Shown here piece by piece: positions 13,101 through 23,941 of a stretch of DNA of 64,000 nt; the stretch's first letter is position 1, and each line of letters begins with the position of its first letter. The DNA lies in NCBI GenBank assembly GCA_017506865.1, contig JAFCMP010000223.1, positions 1,302,001 through 1,366,000 of the forward strand. The letters run 5' to 3'. Made by a program: the position numbers and the translations under genes. The DNA comes from Tribonema minus (taxonomy: Eukaryota; Sar; Xanthophyceae; Tribonematales; Tribonemataceae). The notes under the pieces were generated by a model, which saw only the letters and a list, made by a program, of their open reading frames with translations, did not search any database and was not told the DNA's origin.

Positions 13101-16100
13101 TCAGGGCCGGGCGAGTCACTACTTTACATGTGAAATTTCACTACTTCATGAAGTTTCCTTCTTCACATCATAAGTTAATTATTTCCATCATTAAATATAT
13201 TTCATGTTCTATACTGGGTGACAGCGGAGGACCACGGCCGCACAGAGGCGAGTCACTACTTCACACGTGAAGTGCACCGTTTCCGCCAATTCATGAGTGT
13301 ACCGTGTGTGTGCTTCGTACTGACTGAACAGAAGAGAACCACGGCAAAGGTGAGGTTCTTCGTTATTTTGTGGCATTACATCAAGAGCATGCGACCAGTG
13401 CGCATGGAACAGCGGGCGCAGCACGCATGGCCAACGCGGTCAAGTGCGGCGAAAATTTCTGGCTGGTGCGCGCCTAAACGCTGAGGTCCACACTGCCGCC
13501 AGGCCTACACTTCAAACGGGAATTCGAAGACCCAGGGAGTGCCCACCACCGACGTGTGACGTACGTACATACCTAGAGGAACTCTGCCGCAGAACAGTCT
13601 GGAGGCAGCACAGTTTCTGCGCCCAAGTCTGCTTCACCTTGTGGCGCTTGCTATCTGGGGCGGGGGGGGCTCACCGGCAGCAGCAGCTCCGGCCTGCGCG
13701 TCCTCCGCCTTGAAGTACAGGCGCCAGCAGTGGCAGCGGCACCAGCAGCGGAGGCGGGTGATCACCCCCCCCGCCCTTGCAAAGAGCAAGCGCCGCAAGG
13801 TTAAGCAGACTTAGGTGCAAACACTGCGCTGCCACTGAACTTTGTAGCAACGAGTTCGTGGCCACCGGCAGACTTGCGGGGGCAGACCTGCTGGCAGAGT
13901 GGCAGTTTTGCTCCGCAACAGCTTATGAGAGTGTACTGCGGGAGAATAAGCACACGCTGCTCATCGTATACACTTACAACTTCATAATGTTACATGTTTT
14001 CGTGAAGCAAGCAATCGTGTACAATCCCCCCCCCCCGCCCTTGCCCCCCCCTTACCTGCTCTGTCTGGCGAGCGCACGACAGCACCAGAGCCTTTGTCGT
14101 CGCAGGTCTGATAGGCATCTGAACCTACACACACCTTGGCAGTTGTGAACTGCTGTTTTTACAAGCTTCATCCTGCCCATGAGAATCGAGAGTGTCATCG
14201 CATGGCATGCAGACCATGCAGTCGCGGTCAGTTCACAAACAGAAGTGTATGCATGCATATATATGTATATTTATACATACACATACATGTTACATGAGGT
14301 CTCCAACGGCGCAGAGGTATGTAGCTGCTGTCCTGCAGCGAGAATGTCAACGCGTGGCATCCAGGCCATGCGGCCGTGGTCACTTCACACGCGGAAGTGC
14401 CGAACTGAACGGCAGAGTCGGCGAGGCTCGGTATTTTCACAAGGGCGACCCAAGCGCGACCACTGGTAGTATTGTGGACTTTTCCAAGCTCAGCACTTGT
14501 ATAATAAGTGAAACCCCGAAGTATTGTGGACTGAAACAGAAGAGTTGGGGATACGCGCATGTCCGTTATGTTGGGCTTTCGCTTACCATACAAGTTCTGA
14601 GCTTGAATAGTCCACAATACTTTCAGTAGTCGGGCTTTGGTCGCCCTAGTGAAAGAATCGGCCCTCGCACACTCTGTCGTCAAGTTGCTTGTGAAGTGAC
14701 CACGACTGCAAGGCCGGGATGCCATGCGTTGACATTCTCGGTGCAGGACAGCGGCTGCGTCTGCGCTGTTGGGGGCCTCATATGTAGTGTGTGTATATGT
14801 ATAAAGATGTTCTGATTCGCATCCATATATACACTACTTGGTATATCATTCAGCGCGCGCGTGGCAGCACCAAGACACCTCTTCGTTCAATGACGTTGTC
14901 ACATTCGCATGCAGGCTCCGGCCCGTGCGGGATAGCGACTTATGCGCGCCCCATTTCAGACCTCATGGGCACCTCAGTGCACACTTCTAAATGCATGCGC
15001 TCAGGCATAAATCCTCTCATGAATTATCATGTACTTGAAACTAATATACTTCCGAAGTATGTTTATATGTATTAGTCCAGAGGTGCTGACATTGCCCCAT
15101 CGGCATGCCATGTTTGGCCTTTTCAGGACAGCGACTATGCGCGCGCCGTTGGAGACCTCACAGGCACACCAACGCACACTCATAACTGGATGCGCTCAGA
15201 CACAAATTCTCTTTTGAAGAATTTCCTTATTATGCACATGCTTTGCAGGTACTGACATTGCCCCATCGACATAATGTGTCTGGCCCATGCAGGACAGCGA
15301 CTATGCGCGCGCCGTTGGCGACCTCATAGGCATACAGCGCGCGCTAGGGGGCCCGGGGCGCGACGTGGAATCGCGCATGTACGACTTGCTCGCTGCGGAG
15401 CGCGCGCTGTACGGCGACGAGTCACTTGAAGTTGCCGCGGACCAGGACGCGCTCGCCAAGGTCCTCATGGAGAAGATGATGCACTGCCAGGTGAGTCACT
15501 GAGTGAGTAAGTGAGTGACTTTGATTATAGTTGCCGTGGCCAGGCCGCGCTTGCCAAGGTCTCCATGGAGCAGTCAATGCGCTGCCAGGTGAGTCACTGA
15601 GTGAACAAGCGAGTGAGTGAGTGAGAGACTCTCATGTGCTGATAGTAATGAGTCACTTGAAGTCGCCCAGGACCAGAATATGCAGGTTAAGGTCTTCATG
15701 GAGAAGATGATGCACTGTTATGGGGGTGAGTGAGTCACTGAGTGAGCAGGTGATTGACTCTTGTGCGCTCTGATGGCAACGAGCCGCTGCTGGTCAATTT
15801 GTGCAAGGTGCGGTCAATCTATGTACAGTAGATTGCTGCTTTCAACAACACTCAACTTTTATTGAAGCGTGCAATACAATCATTGATGGATGTAGGCGGA
15901 GCCGCTGCTGGTCAAATGGCTCAAGACGCGGCGCGCCATGTGCGGAGCGCAGTCTCTGGAGGTTGCGCGCAGTCTCATCAATTCATTCATTTGTTCATTG
16001 TGTTCCAATGTGAACGCAGGTGAAGCCTCTGCTGGTCAAGTCGCTCAGACGCAGCGTGCCATGTGCGGCGCGCAGTCGCTCGAGCCACGCGCACTCTCAT

Positions 16101-18868
16101 CAACTCATTCATTCATTTGTTCGTTCACATTCATAACGCAGGCGGAGCCGCTGCTGGTCAAGTCGCTGAAGACACGCCCCGCCATGTGCGACGCACAGTC
16201 GCTCGAAGTTGCGCGCACGCTCAGTAGTTACTGATTCATCCACTCGTTCATTCATTCATTCATCGTGTTCAAATACGAATGCAGGCGGAGCCGCTGCTGG
16301 TCAAGTCGCTCAAGACACGCCGCGCCATGTGCGGCGCGCAGTCGCTCGAAGTCGCGCGCACGCTCAGCAAGCTCGGCGCGACGCTGCTCGCGCAGCACGC
16401 GTACAAGAAGGCGGAAGAAACGTTCCGCGAGGCCTTCAAGATCAACGCGGTGAAGCGCGGGTTCACTCACCCTGACACGGTGGCCAACATGCGCTCCATA
16501 GGGCTCGCGCTGTGCCGGCAGGTCAAGTACGAGGAGGCAGAGCCGTTCTACGAGAAGGTGGTCAAGGCGGACTACGCAGCGTACGGCACGGAGGAGTGCA
16601 CCGAGGTATGTATTTATGCATGTATGTATGTATGGGTCTGTTACCGCATGTATTGATGTATGGGTGAGGAGGCAGAGCCGTTCTATGAGATGGTGGTGAA
16701 GGCGGACTACGCGGCGTATGGCACAGAGGAGTGCACCGAGGTATGTATGTTTATATGGGTATGTGTCCATGTATGAGTGATGCATACCGTACATGCACGC
16801 TTGACTGGCGGAGGTGTTCTATGAGAAGGTGGTCAAGGCGGACTTACGCGGCATACGGCACGGAGGAGTGCACCGAGGTATGTATGTATGTATGCATGTA
16901 TGTATGGGTATGCGTCTATGTATGATGAAGCATACAGCGGCACGGAGGAGTGCACGGAAGTATGCAATGGTGATTGTGTTTGTGTATGGGGTGGTGCATA
17001 CTGGTGCGTGTGTCCCCTGACTGGTGTGGCGGTGCCAAGGCGGACTGGTGGCATACGGCACGGAGAAGTGCACCGAGGTATGTACTTCAAGTAAGTATGT
17101 ATTTGAAGTATGAATGCCGCCGCGCCATAAGCAATCGGCACCGCTTGTTTCTTCATCTTCCGGCCCTGTTTTCTCTCCTCTCCCCCTGGCCAACTGAACC
17201 TCGTTGCCGCCGCCGCCTGCCTACCTTTGGCATGCAGTCTTGCATTGCGACCAACTGCAAAAAAATGAACGTGACATCGCAGCTGTGCAGGCGAGAGCCC
17301 GCGCCTACATGTGCGGTAGCGCCTCACAGTCGCCGCCGCCGCACACCACCCTATCTCACACACACGTTGCACGTGATCTATGAGCTGAACGTGCCCGCAG
17401 TGCTGCGCTGTAGTATCGATAATCATCTTGGCTGTTTTCATTCCCTCAAGATTGAGGCATTGACAAGAGGCACATGCAATTGTTGTCTGCCGACCAGGTC
17501 ATCAACAAGCTCAGTATGCTTGCACTATAATAAGTTGGAGTACCAGTCATCCATCTCCACTCTTTGATGTCGTTGTGAACGAGGCATGAAAGTGAATGAC
17601 GCATCAAAACTGAAGGCGCTTGCAATCTTTGCCTGCTGATGCGCGCACCGCCGCCGTCGACAGGTGATCAACGAGCTGAACGTGCTCGCGGTGCTGCGCT
17701 ACGCGATGGGCCGCCTCGACGCCGCGGAGCCCATGCTGCGCAAGGTCCTGGAGCTGCGCGAGAAGGTCGTGGGGCCCAACCACCCCGACGTCGCGGACTC
17801 GCTCATCAACCTCGCAGCGCTGCTCAACTCCAAGAGCCGCTACAGCGACGCGCTGCCGCTGCTGGAGCGCGCCCTCGACGTGTGCCGCGCGGCCAATGGC
17901 ACGGAGCACCCGGACACGGTCGCGTGCCTGGACCGCATCGCCGAGACGCACCAGAAGATGTCGAACTTCGATCTTGCGGAGGTGGTGTACGCGGAGGCGC
18001 TGGAGATTAATGAGCGCATGCACGGCAAGGAGCACTACTCGGTCGCGGAGACGCTCAGCGACTTGGGCGAGCTGCTGCACAGGACGGGGCGGCTGCTGGA
18101 GGCGGAGGACGTGCACAAGCGCGCGCTCGCGATCCGCGAGACGCTCTTCGGGCCGCACCACGAGACGGTCAAGGAGTCGTGCCTGTGCCTGAGCCTGCTC
18201 ATGGGGAAGCTCGGGCGCACGCAGGAGGCCGAGTTCTATCAGGAGAAGGCATCGCAGGTGAGCGCTGCTTCCGTGTTGAGCGCTGCTGCTGCGGTGCTGG
18301 TTATTTTGAGTGCGCGCTTACGCGCCGGCTGCTGCGCAGGCGCATCGGAGCTCTCGGAAGCCTCAGCTTCACGAAACGCGTATTTTCACGAGGCTCTTTT
18401 AGGCTCCGTAAACACAAGCACGGGGGCATTGCGGCAGGGGTGGGTGGAGTTCGTGTTTGCTTGAGTGTGACCGTGGTGATTTGGGTGCACGTTGCAGGCC
18501 CAGAGCTAGCATGTACCGCTGCGGCAATGCTGGTGCTGCAGGGGCAGATGCAACTGCCTTTGCGTTACCATTCTCCCTCACTGATCATTCTGGCAATCCT
18601 GGTGATGCAGGCGCAACACCACACTGGCACAGGCATCCACCATTCTCTCTTCTCGTTGTCACTCTGGCAACCCCAACCCCACACTCTACCCCTGCCAAAT
18701 CAGGTGCGAGAGAAACTCGGCAACGGGGGGCGCGGTTTCGGCCGTGGCGGCGCCTCTGGCAGAGGCGGCGGCGGCCTTCAAGCAGCAGCAGGCGAGCGGC
18801 GGAAGCGCAAGGATCCTACGCAAGATGCCGTCAATCGCAGCGTGACGGCGCTTCCGACAGGGGAATGA
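7167..18868 (+). CDS. NB-ARC / TPR (kinesin-light-chain-like repeats) STAND ATPase
   Basis: Nine exons, all phase-compatible: 7167-9318, 9748-10301, 11149-11506, 11915-12180, 12661-12885, 15293-15490, 16285-16605, 17664-18257 and 18704-18868, giving about 1610 residues. Residues 10-110 resemble a PH fold (IELTDIRSVARV; ending SFDIAAYTDAETVDIERCL). The NB-ARC core follows: a degenerate P-loop SPTATGKT (Gly278-Lys279-Thr280, first Gly missing), kinase-2 LDDVW (379-383), RNBS-B LLVTTRSDR and a GLPL-like GSPPLA. A low-complexity linker leads to a winged-helix-like segment with ALGYDLHAAVV. From exon 3 on, TPRs of the kinesin-light-chain type recur (AEPMLRKVLELREKVVGPNH; ERALDVC; HKRALAIRETLFGPHH). 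STAND proteins of this kind act as ATP-gated sensors; NB-ARC-TPRs are proposed immune receptors in brown algae. The exon 5 donor appears to be GC (GAG|GCGAGT). The last exon is uncertain: an acceptor 7 nt further in (exon from 18711) gives a different tail ending MPSIAA at 18843. Confidence 0.85.
10311..10470 (+). repeat. Tandem duplication in intron 2 of NB-ARC-TPR gene
   Basis: Two copies of a block of roughly 100 bp begin GGCTGCTGGTGGTG, continue with GTGAACTTCA and CTTCGCT, and end in TGCTAGAGT. It lies just after the exon 2 donor at 10301. Confidence 0.7.
11490..11640 (+). repeat. Exon 3 donor duplication
   Basis: The exon end CTGGAGCGCGAAGCCG|GTCAGT at 11491-11512 recurs at about 11570-11592 with one base changed, followed in both by TTGAAGTAGCG and CTTCAACT. 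The first copy is in phase with exon 4. Confidence 0.8.
12110..12440 (+). repeat. Exon 4 donor array (3 copies)
   Basis: The last 60 bases of exon 4 (GACCGGCTCGCGCCGCGCAG) plus the first 70 of the intron are repeated from 12258. A third, truncated copy starts at 12398 (TGGCGCTTGGGGTGGCATGG). TTGAAGTT lies just inside the intron in the first two. Confidence 0.85.
12862..13354 (+). repeat. Exon 5 donor array (about 5 copies)
   Basis: The block GGCCGGACAGAG|GCGAGTCAC plus ACTTCACATGTGAAGT-like intron sequence occurs at about 12874, 12980, 13105 and 13233, with a remnant at 13332. The GC dinucleotide at the donor is kept in the first four copies. An AT-rich insert interrupts the third (13160-13205). 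Confidence 0.8.
14255..14815. repeat. Large imperfect inverted repeat (foldback) in intron 5
   Basis: The left arm (about 14255-14530) matches the reverse complement of the right arm (about 14575-14815) along nearly its whole length, by eye near 80%. Landmarks: GAGAATGTCAACGCGTGGCA at 14340 pairs with the complement of TGCCATGCGTTGACATTCTC at 14720; AGTATTGTGGAC at 14468 pairs with GTCCACAATACT at 14611. The right arm holds a degenerate copy of the exon 6 start (CAGGACAGCG), so the left arm holds it inverted. A shorter direct copy of part of the arm lies at about 14180-14245. Confidence 0.85.
14741..15330 (+). repeat. Exon 6 acceptor array (4 copies)
   Basis: Sequence like CAGGACAGCGACTATGCGCG followed by GTTGGNGACCTCAT appears at about 14745, 14920, 15125 and 15290. 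Identity to the functional copy (last) rises toward it. The third copy also keeps the CACTCATAAC...GCGCTCAG tail shared with the second. Confidence 0.85.
15430..15740 (+). repeat. Exon 6 donor array (3 copies)
   Basis: The end of exon 6 (GCCAAGGTCCTCATGGAG ... CACTGCCAG|GTGAGTCACTGAGTGA) is copied at about 15541-15620 and, more diverged, at 15660-15750. Each copy is followed by a run of GAGTGAGT-type repeats. Confidence 0.85.
15780..16310 (+). repeat. Exon 7 acceptor array (5 copies, about 123-bp period)
   Basis: GCGGAGCCGCTGCTGGTCAA starts copies at about 15780 (short), 15894, 16018, 16141 and 16285; the last is the functional exon. Copies two to five carry the next 75 bases, through GCCATGTGCGGCGCGCAGTC, then diverge or hit stops. 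Between copies lie CATTCATT-type repeats. Confidence 0.9.
16540..17095 (+). repeat. Exon 7 donor array (5 copies)
   Basis: GAGGAGTGCACCGAG|GTATGTAT ends the functional exon at 16605. Near copies end at about 16740, 16876 and 17077, plus a weaker one at about 16960. The upstream coding part (TTCTATGAGAAGGTGGT) accompanies the first three. Confidence 0.9.
17360..17700 (+). repeat. Exon 8 acceptor copies
   Basis: Two degenerate versions of the exon 8 start (GTGATCAACGAGCTGAACGT at 17664) lie at about 17372 and 17496. The first keeps GAGCTGAACGTG and GTGCTGCGCT. Confidence 0.7.
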
Positions 18869-20087
18869 GCGGGCGTGCATGTATGCTTGGAGAGGAAGGA
18901 TGGGGAGGGGGAAGGGGGTGTCAGTGCAGCAGCTGCACCTCTCTTGTGCGTTGGCGGGCTTGTACAACTGCGTGCGGAACGGTGTGCTGCGTCGCGGCAC
19001 CGCGAATGTGCTGTGCGGAGCCGCGAAGGGGGGCAGACATGGATGAGGGGGACGAGGGGGTATACTTAAGGGGGGCATTCTATCCGGCCATGTGAATTAA
19101 TTAAGGCGGCCGCGCCGCTGCCTCGATACATACGGCACTGCACCACACTGGTGACGGCGGCGACGTGGGCGTGGCGACGGTGGTGGCAACGGCAGCAGCG
19201 GCAGCCAAATGGCTGCGCGGCACGCAGGGGTGTGGCGAGCACTGCTGCGTTGTGTTTGTGCAACCCCACTGCTGCGTCTAGACCTGTCATCATCTACCGC
19301 GGTCGGTCCATCAGCAGTGCTCAGCTGCATTACCGGCGGCGGCAGCAGCAGCGCGCTGCGCAGCTGCTGCGGCGGCGGCGTTTTTGAAGAGAGGGAGCGG
19401 GGTGTGTGCAGGGGGGGGGGGGGGCGCGCGGGCTCTTTTTGGAGCCTCACAAAGTTCGCCGCGTCTGGGCCGTGTTCAACTGAATGGCATGTTCTTGGGC
19501 TTCTCAGCTCGCGCACCGGAACTCTGATAACAGTAAGTGAGATGGCGGGCTTCTGCCAAGCCAGTGGCGGATCCTAGATGTGTCGCAAAACCCAGCAAGT
19601 CTTTTTACATTCCATGATGGTGCACCAGTTTGCTGGCGTCAAGTCCTAGTTGGTCTGTGCTGTTGTTCCCTCGAGAGTATGTACACATGCTGCTTGCTGT
19701 GCGGTTGCAACAGTGCACTCTGTAGCTTGCTATTGCTACAACATCGAAGATTGGAGATGCATATGTATGGATTCAATAGCAACAGCTACAAAAGCCGAGA
19801 TTGCTCTTCGGCCATCACGGCAAGGCCAGCAAAGATGGCAGCATCAACGTTCAAATGCAGGTAGAGGAATAGTGCAACGAATGTAAGCTAAACTGCGTTG
19901 CATTGCATCTGTTTAATCCGTGTTTTACTGCAATACAGAGCACACGAGGATGAGGATGCTCTGGCTACATGCATGCCAAAGTTCATCTCGTTCAGCAGCT
20001 CTCTGGAATTGTCCCTGGCGCTGGGCATGGCGCAAAGCCTTCAATCAGCGGTGTGTGGGGCTCGTCGCGCACGTCTCAGCTCTCGAA
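18869..20087. other. Region downstream of NB-ARC-TPR gene; possible minus-strand terminal exon
   Basis: On the minus strand, a poly-C run (complement of 19411-19422) and CAG at about 19368 precede an open frame to a stop at 19097 (begins LRSALLLPPPVMQLSTADGP). This could be the last exon of a gene convergent with the NB-ARC-TPR gene, but two frames stay open and I recognise no domain. 19520-20087 shows nothing else. Confidence 0.3.
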
Positions 20088-21375
20088 GAACTTCTAGAGC
20101 ATGCAAATTCAAGTTGAACCAGTGTTCCTTTTTCCTTGTGTCAGCTCTATCTTTTTGCTGCCATCGCCCACAGCGCCACTGCCACCTGTCCCAGAAGTAC
20201 CGCTTGTACCATTAACGCCATCCTATCAGGGCCTTTTGGGAGCGGCGTGCGCACCGACGTCCCGAATGACACAGATCGCGTGTGTGGGACAATGTGCAAG
20301 CGTCTCACCAGTACCACTGCAGCGCGATGCTGTTTTTGAGTGGTCACGGTGACAGCAAGCAGTTCCTCATACACTGCTGTTAGGGGAGTGCGCTGCGGCC
20401 ACATACAGAAATAACCGGAGGAGGGCCACCACTGCCCGCATCAAGCATTCTTTGACGAGGCCAGGCGGCCCCTTGCTGAAGGCACACAGCAAGCTCGCAA
20501 CGCTTCAGGGCTCCGTCACGCTGCTGGCTCACAGCCACAGGGCCAGAAAGCCGCCAAGTGAACAGGACCTGAAGGACATCAAGGCTGCCGAGGCAAAGGT
20601 TGAGCAGGCAAAGGCAGACAGTGTCAGGGTGATCTGGAGCTGTGTCCATGCACCTGCGCTGGGGAAGTGTGCTGAAAGGCTCGTGGAACCCCCATGTCCA
20701 GCCTTCAAAGATCCCATCCCGTGAAAGTCTATGGTAATATACCGCCCACATGGGGGTTCCACGAGCTTTTCCGCACACTTCCCCAGCGCAGGTGCATGGA
20801 CACAGCTCCAGATCAGCCTGACACTGTCTGCCTTTGCCACCGCAACCTTTGCCTCGGCAGCCTTGATGTCTTGCAGGTCCTGTGCGCTTGGGGGCTCTCT
20901 GCCCCTGTGGCTGTGAGCCAGTGTGAGCGAGCCGTGCAGCGTTGCCAGCTGTTGCCGTGCCTGAAGCAAGGCCGCCTGGCCTCGTCAAAATACGCTTGAT
21001 TGCGGGCAGTGGTGGCCCTCCTGCGGTTATGTCTGTACGCGGCAGCTGCGCGATCTTCCAACAGCAGCGTACGCAGGAACTGCCTGCTGTCACCGTGACC
21101 ACTCAGAAACAGCATTGCGCTGTAATGATACTGGTGCGACGCTTGCACATTATCCCAAGCGATCTGTGCCATGTTGCGACGTCGGTGCGCACGCAGCTCC
21201 CAAAGCGGCGGCGGCTGGCGTTGACGGTGCAAGCGGTACTTCCGAGACCGGTTGCAGTGGCGCTGTGGGTAATGGCAGCAAAAGATAATAGAGCAAAAGT
21301 GCGCTGGTTGAGGCCCCAGACAACGATCATGGGGTGACAGGAATACCTGGTTCAACACCTTGATTTGAGGCACAG
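20088..21375. repeat. Palindromic element with 600-bp arms and decayed coding sequence
   Basis: Arms at about 20088-20698 and 20748-21375 are inverted copies around a 49-nt spacer. Each arm carries the same coding-like segment read toward the centre. The right arm (minus strand) reads AWDNVQASHQYHYSAMLFLS and then FDEARR, before shifting frame into LATLHGSLTLAHSHRGR and DIKAAEAKVAVAKADSVRL. The left arm has the same shift and an additional stop. I do not recognise the protein. It looks like a decayed repeat-family ORF rather than a functional gene. Confidence 0.8.
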
Positions 21376-22390
21376 AAGTAGGTACCTTTAATTATGAGTG
21401 CTGCTCATTCCGTACCAGGATCATATGATTGCCAAGTAGACAGCATTTGCCTTGGCACCGCATTTGTCCATGACTGCTGTGCCTGTTTGTAACATCGTAC
21501 CTTATCTCAGGCATGTCAACACACTGTGTGCGAACCAGTTGCCCGCAGCGAGCAGCAAGGCAGCAGAAACAGTGTGTTTTCAGTCTGCTCGAAACGGTGC
21601 TTTTCCTCTCAATTGCCCTGTGTGATGCCGCACCTCAGCTCTGCAGCATGAACTATGCACAGATAATAGCCCTGCGGGCTGGGGGAGAGTCCTAGGGACG
21701 CAAGCAGATAGAGTGCACTATGGTGCTACAAAAAGCGACAAGAGCATTGGGTTTGCTCACAAGCTGTGGAAATTTGATGTCAGGGTGGTTGTACTGCAAA
21801 CATGTTGGAAAGCTAGCCAATGGCATGCAGACAGGCACACCGTTGTCAATGCACAGCAGCAGCGGAAGCAGCCTGAGGGGGCACAGGAGGCGGCACATGT
21901 GACAATGTGTGCAATCAAAGAAGTAATTTCTTACAAATGCCCAAAAGCTGGTTGCAAAACAACACGGGAGCATAAACTTTTCTAAACTCTGCTTCAATGC
22001 ACACTGCAGATGTGTATGTTGGCAAGCATGGCTAAGCAGGAGTTCAGCACACAATGTAACATTGTATGTCATGGTCGTTGATACCACATCATGTAGCTTG
22101 AAGCGCATACACTGACCAGAGGAATGCACTTGCTCCATGCAGGTTTCATGGCAGTATTAAAAGTGTGCTATTACGTCCTGCTGTGCCAGCTTGGTCTGCG
22201 CCTCAGCTGCTCTCATACCACATGATGCTGTTGACACCAGTGCGTTGTTGGAATCACCTGGCCTGATGAAGAATGCATGACCATGGCACCTGCCTTCAAA
22301 GCAACTTTCAAATTGCCACGACGTTGGCAGTGGTATCCTTGTTACCCTTTGCGACATACTGGGAGGGTGGCACTCAGTGCTAGTTCAAGC
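21376..22390. other. No feature recognised
   Basis: Mixed-composition spacer without exon-like codon bias, repeats or splice structure that I can support. Confidence 0.5.
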
Positions 22391-22394
22391 AGAT

Positions 22395-22915
22395 CTGCAA
22401 GCCTCAGAGATGGACATGTCTTCGGGTGTAACCGGCCCAAGCCAGTCACCATTGCAAACAGTTGGCAAGGATCGGCCATGGCTGTTCAATGCTCACGAGT
22501 CGCCAAGTCCACCGATCGCAGCCTACTGCGTGCTCACTGCGTACATGACCCAGTGTGACAGCATGCACTGGCACTGCGCGTTACTTGCAGCTCTGCATCG
22601 CATGTTGCACATGTCTTCAGCTGCAGCCAATCCAAGCCAGTCGCCGTTGCGAAGAGTTGGCAAGTCCTATCCATAAATGCTCATTGCTGAAGGACTGCCA
22701 GGTCAATCGACCGAAGCCTGCTGCGTGCTCACCGCCCGGTCTGACAGCATGCAGCTCTGCAAGCCTCAAAGTTGTGATTGACTTATGGCTCCAGCTTCAG
22801 CCAGCCAGGCCGGCTTGCCGTTGCGAACAGTTGGCAAGCACCAGCTATGGACGTTCATTGCGCATGGGTCGCCAAGTCAACCACAATTTGCTGCATATCT
22901 GCATGTCACCTTAAT
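22395..22915 (+). repeat. Degenerate tandem repeat, three units of about 170-195 bp
   Basis: Units start near 22395, 22585 and 22745. Each contains an AAGCCAGTC / CAGCCAGGC segment leading to GTTGCGAA(C/G)AGTTGGCAAG (22448-22470, 22644-22666, 22815-22836), followed by a CGCCAAGTC block. No protein seen. Confidence 0.7.
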
Positions 22916-23941
22916 CACCAGTATAGTGCACGTCCTGCTGGTCAAGTAGCATCACCATGTTTTTGCCAGCCCAACTTCGCAACAGCCACTGAAACTGAAA
23001 CCCGAACCTTGCATTCACACCGTTACCGTTGCTTAAGACACGCTTGTCGATAAAGCCTGTTCCACAGCTGCACTGGGGCGTATGCTGCAGACACGCATGG
23101 TAAGGTGAGCCTAGTCATGCTCAGCAGGTGTCGAAATGGGACCACAAGCTACTAGTACCAGGTGCTGATTGCAGCTCCAGTGCGGCTGCTTCTCCCGCCA
23201 TCACCAGGGGTTCAATTCGCCGTCGTCAACACGCCAGCACTTGCTGCCCACGTGGCTCAGCACTGCTCACCGTGCAGCAAGGGCTGTTGCTGCACCTCAC
23301 TCTGCACCTGTTCTCGCGTGTGCTGCATTGGGGTGCCTCGCTCAGGCAGGCTCCACTGCCACCGTCCTCCGCGTCGGAGTCCGCGAGCTGTACCGCACCG
23401 GCTGCTTCATCTTCGTGTTGTGCGCGCCTAGTTTTTGAGCTAGCCTTACCACTTGCTTCTGTCTCATGACCATCTCGTCCGCCGCACGGTGCTTGCTTCT
23501 TCGAGGCAGCCAGCGTGATTCATGATCATGGATCGTGAAAGTCGGCGACTATCATCCGTTGCCCCTCGGAGCGGAGCGCATCACGCTGTTTGTTTGACCC
23601 TCGAGGTGTCTCGCCTGGCTGCTGCTTCGCTGGCCGTCTCCGCTTGTCTACGGGCTGTTGCGCCAGATCTGTCTGCGCTGCGTCTGGTTGCTTGGCTCAG
23701 TTTCTGCTGCTCTCGAAGCTGTCATGCGAGCCCGATTGGCTTCTCTGCACAACGACATTATGGCCACCGTGGCTCATCAACTTGCACTAGCGTCTCTGTT
23801 GCACCGCGGCTCCACCAGTCTTCACTATTCGCTTCCTCTCACGAACTCGCAGTTATAGCAGTTACGTGTATCGGCCCGACATTTCGAGTTTTCGGTGGAC
23901 AGACAAACTTTTTTATTCAATAAAAACTTATTTTGAGGCTT
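22916..23941 (+). other. Decayed coding-like stretch
   Basis: Fragments in shifting frames look protein-like, for example GSTATVLRVGVRELYRTG near 23350 and AVMRARLASLHNDIMATVAH near 23720, but stops and shifts separate them. No domain recognised. It ends in AT-rich sequence directly before the 1.07-kb repeat. Confidence 0.35.
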
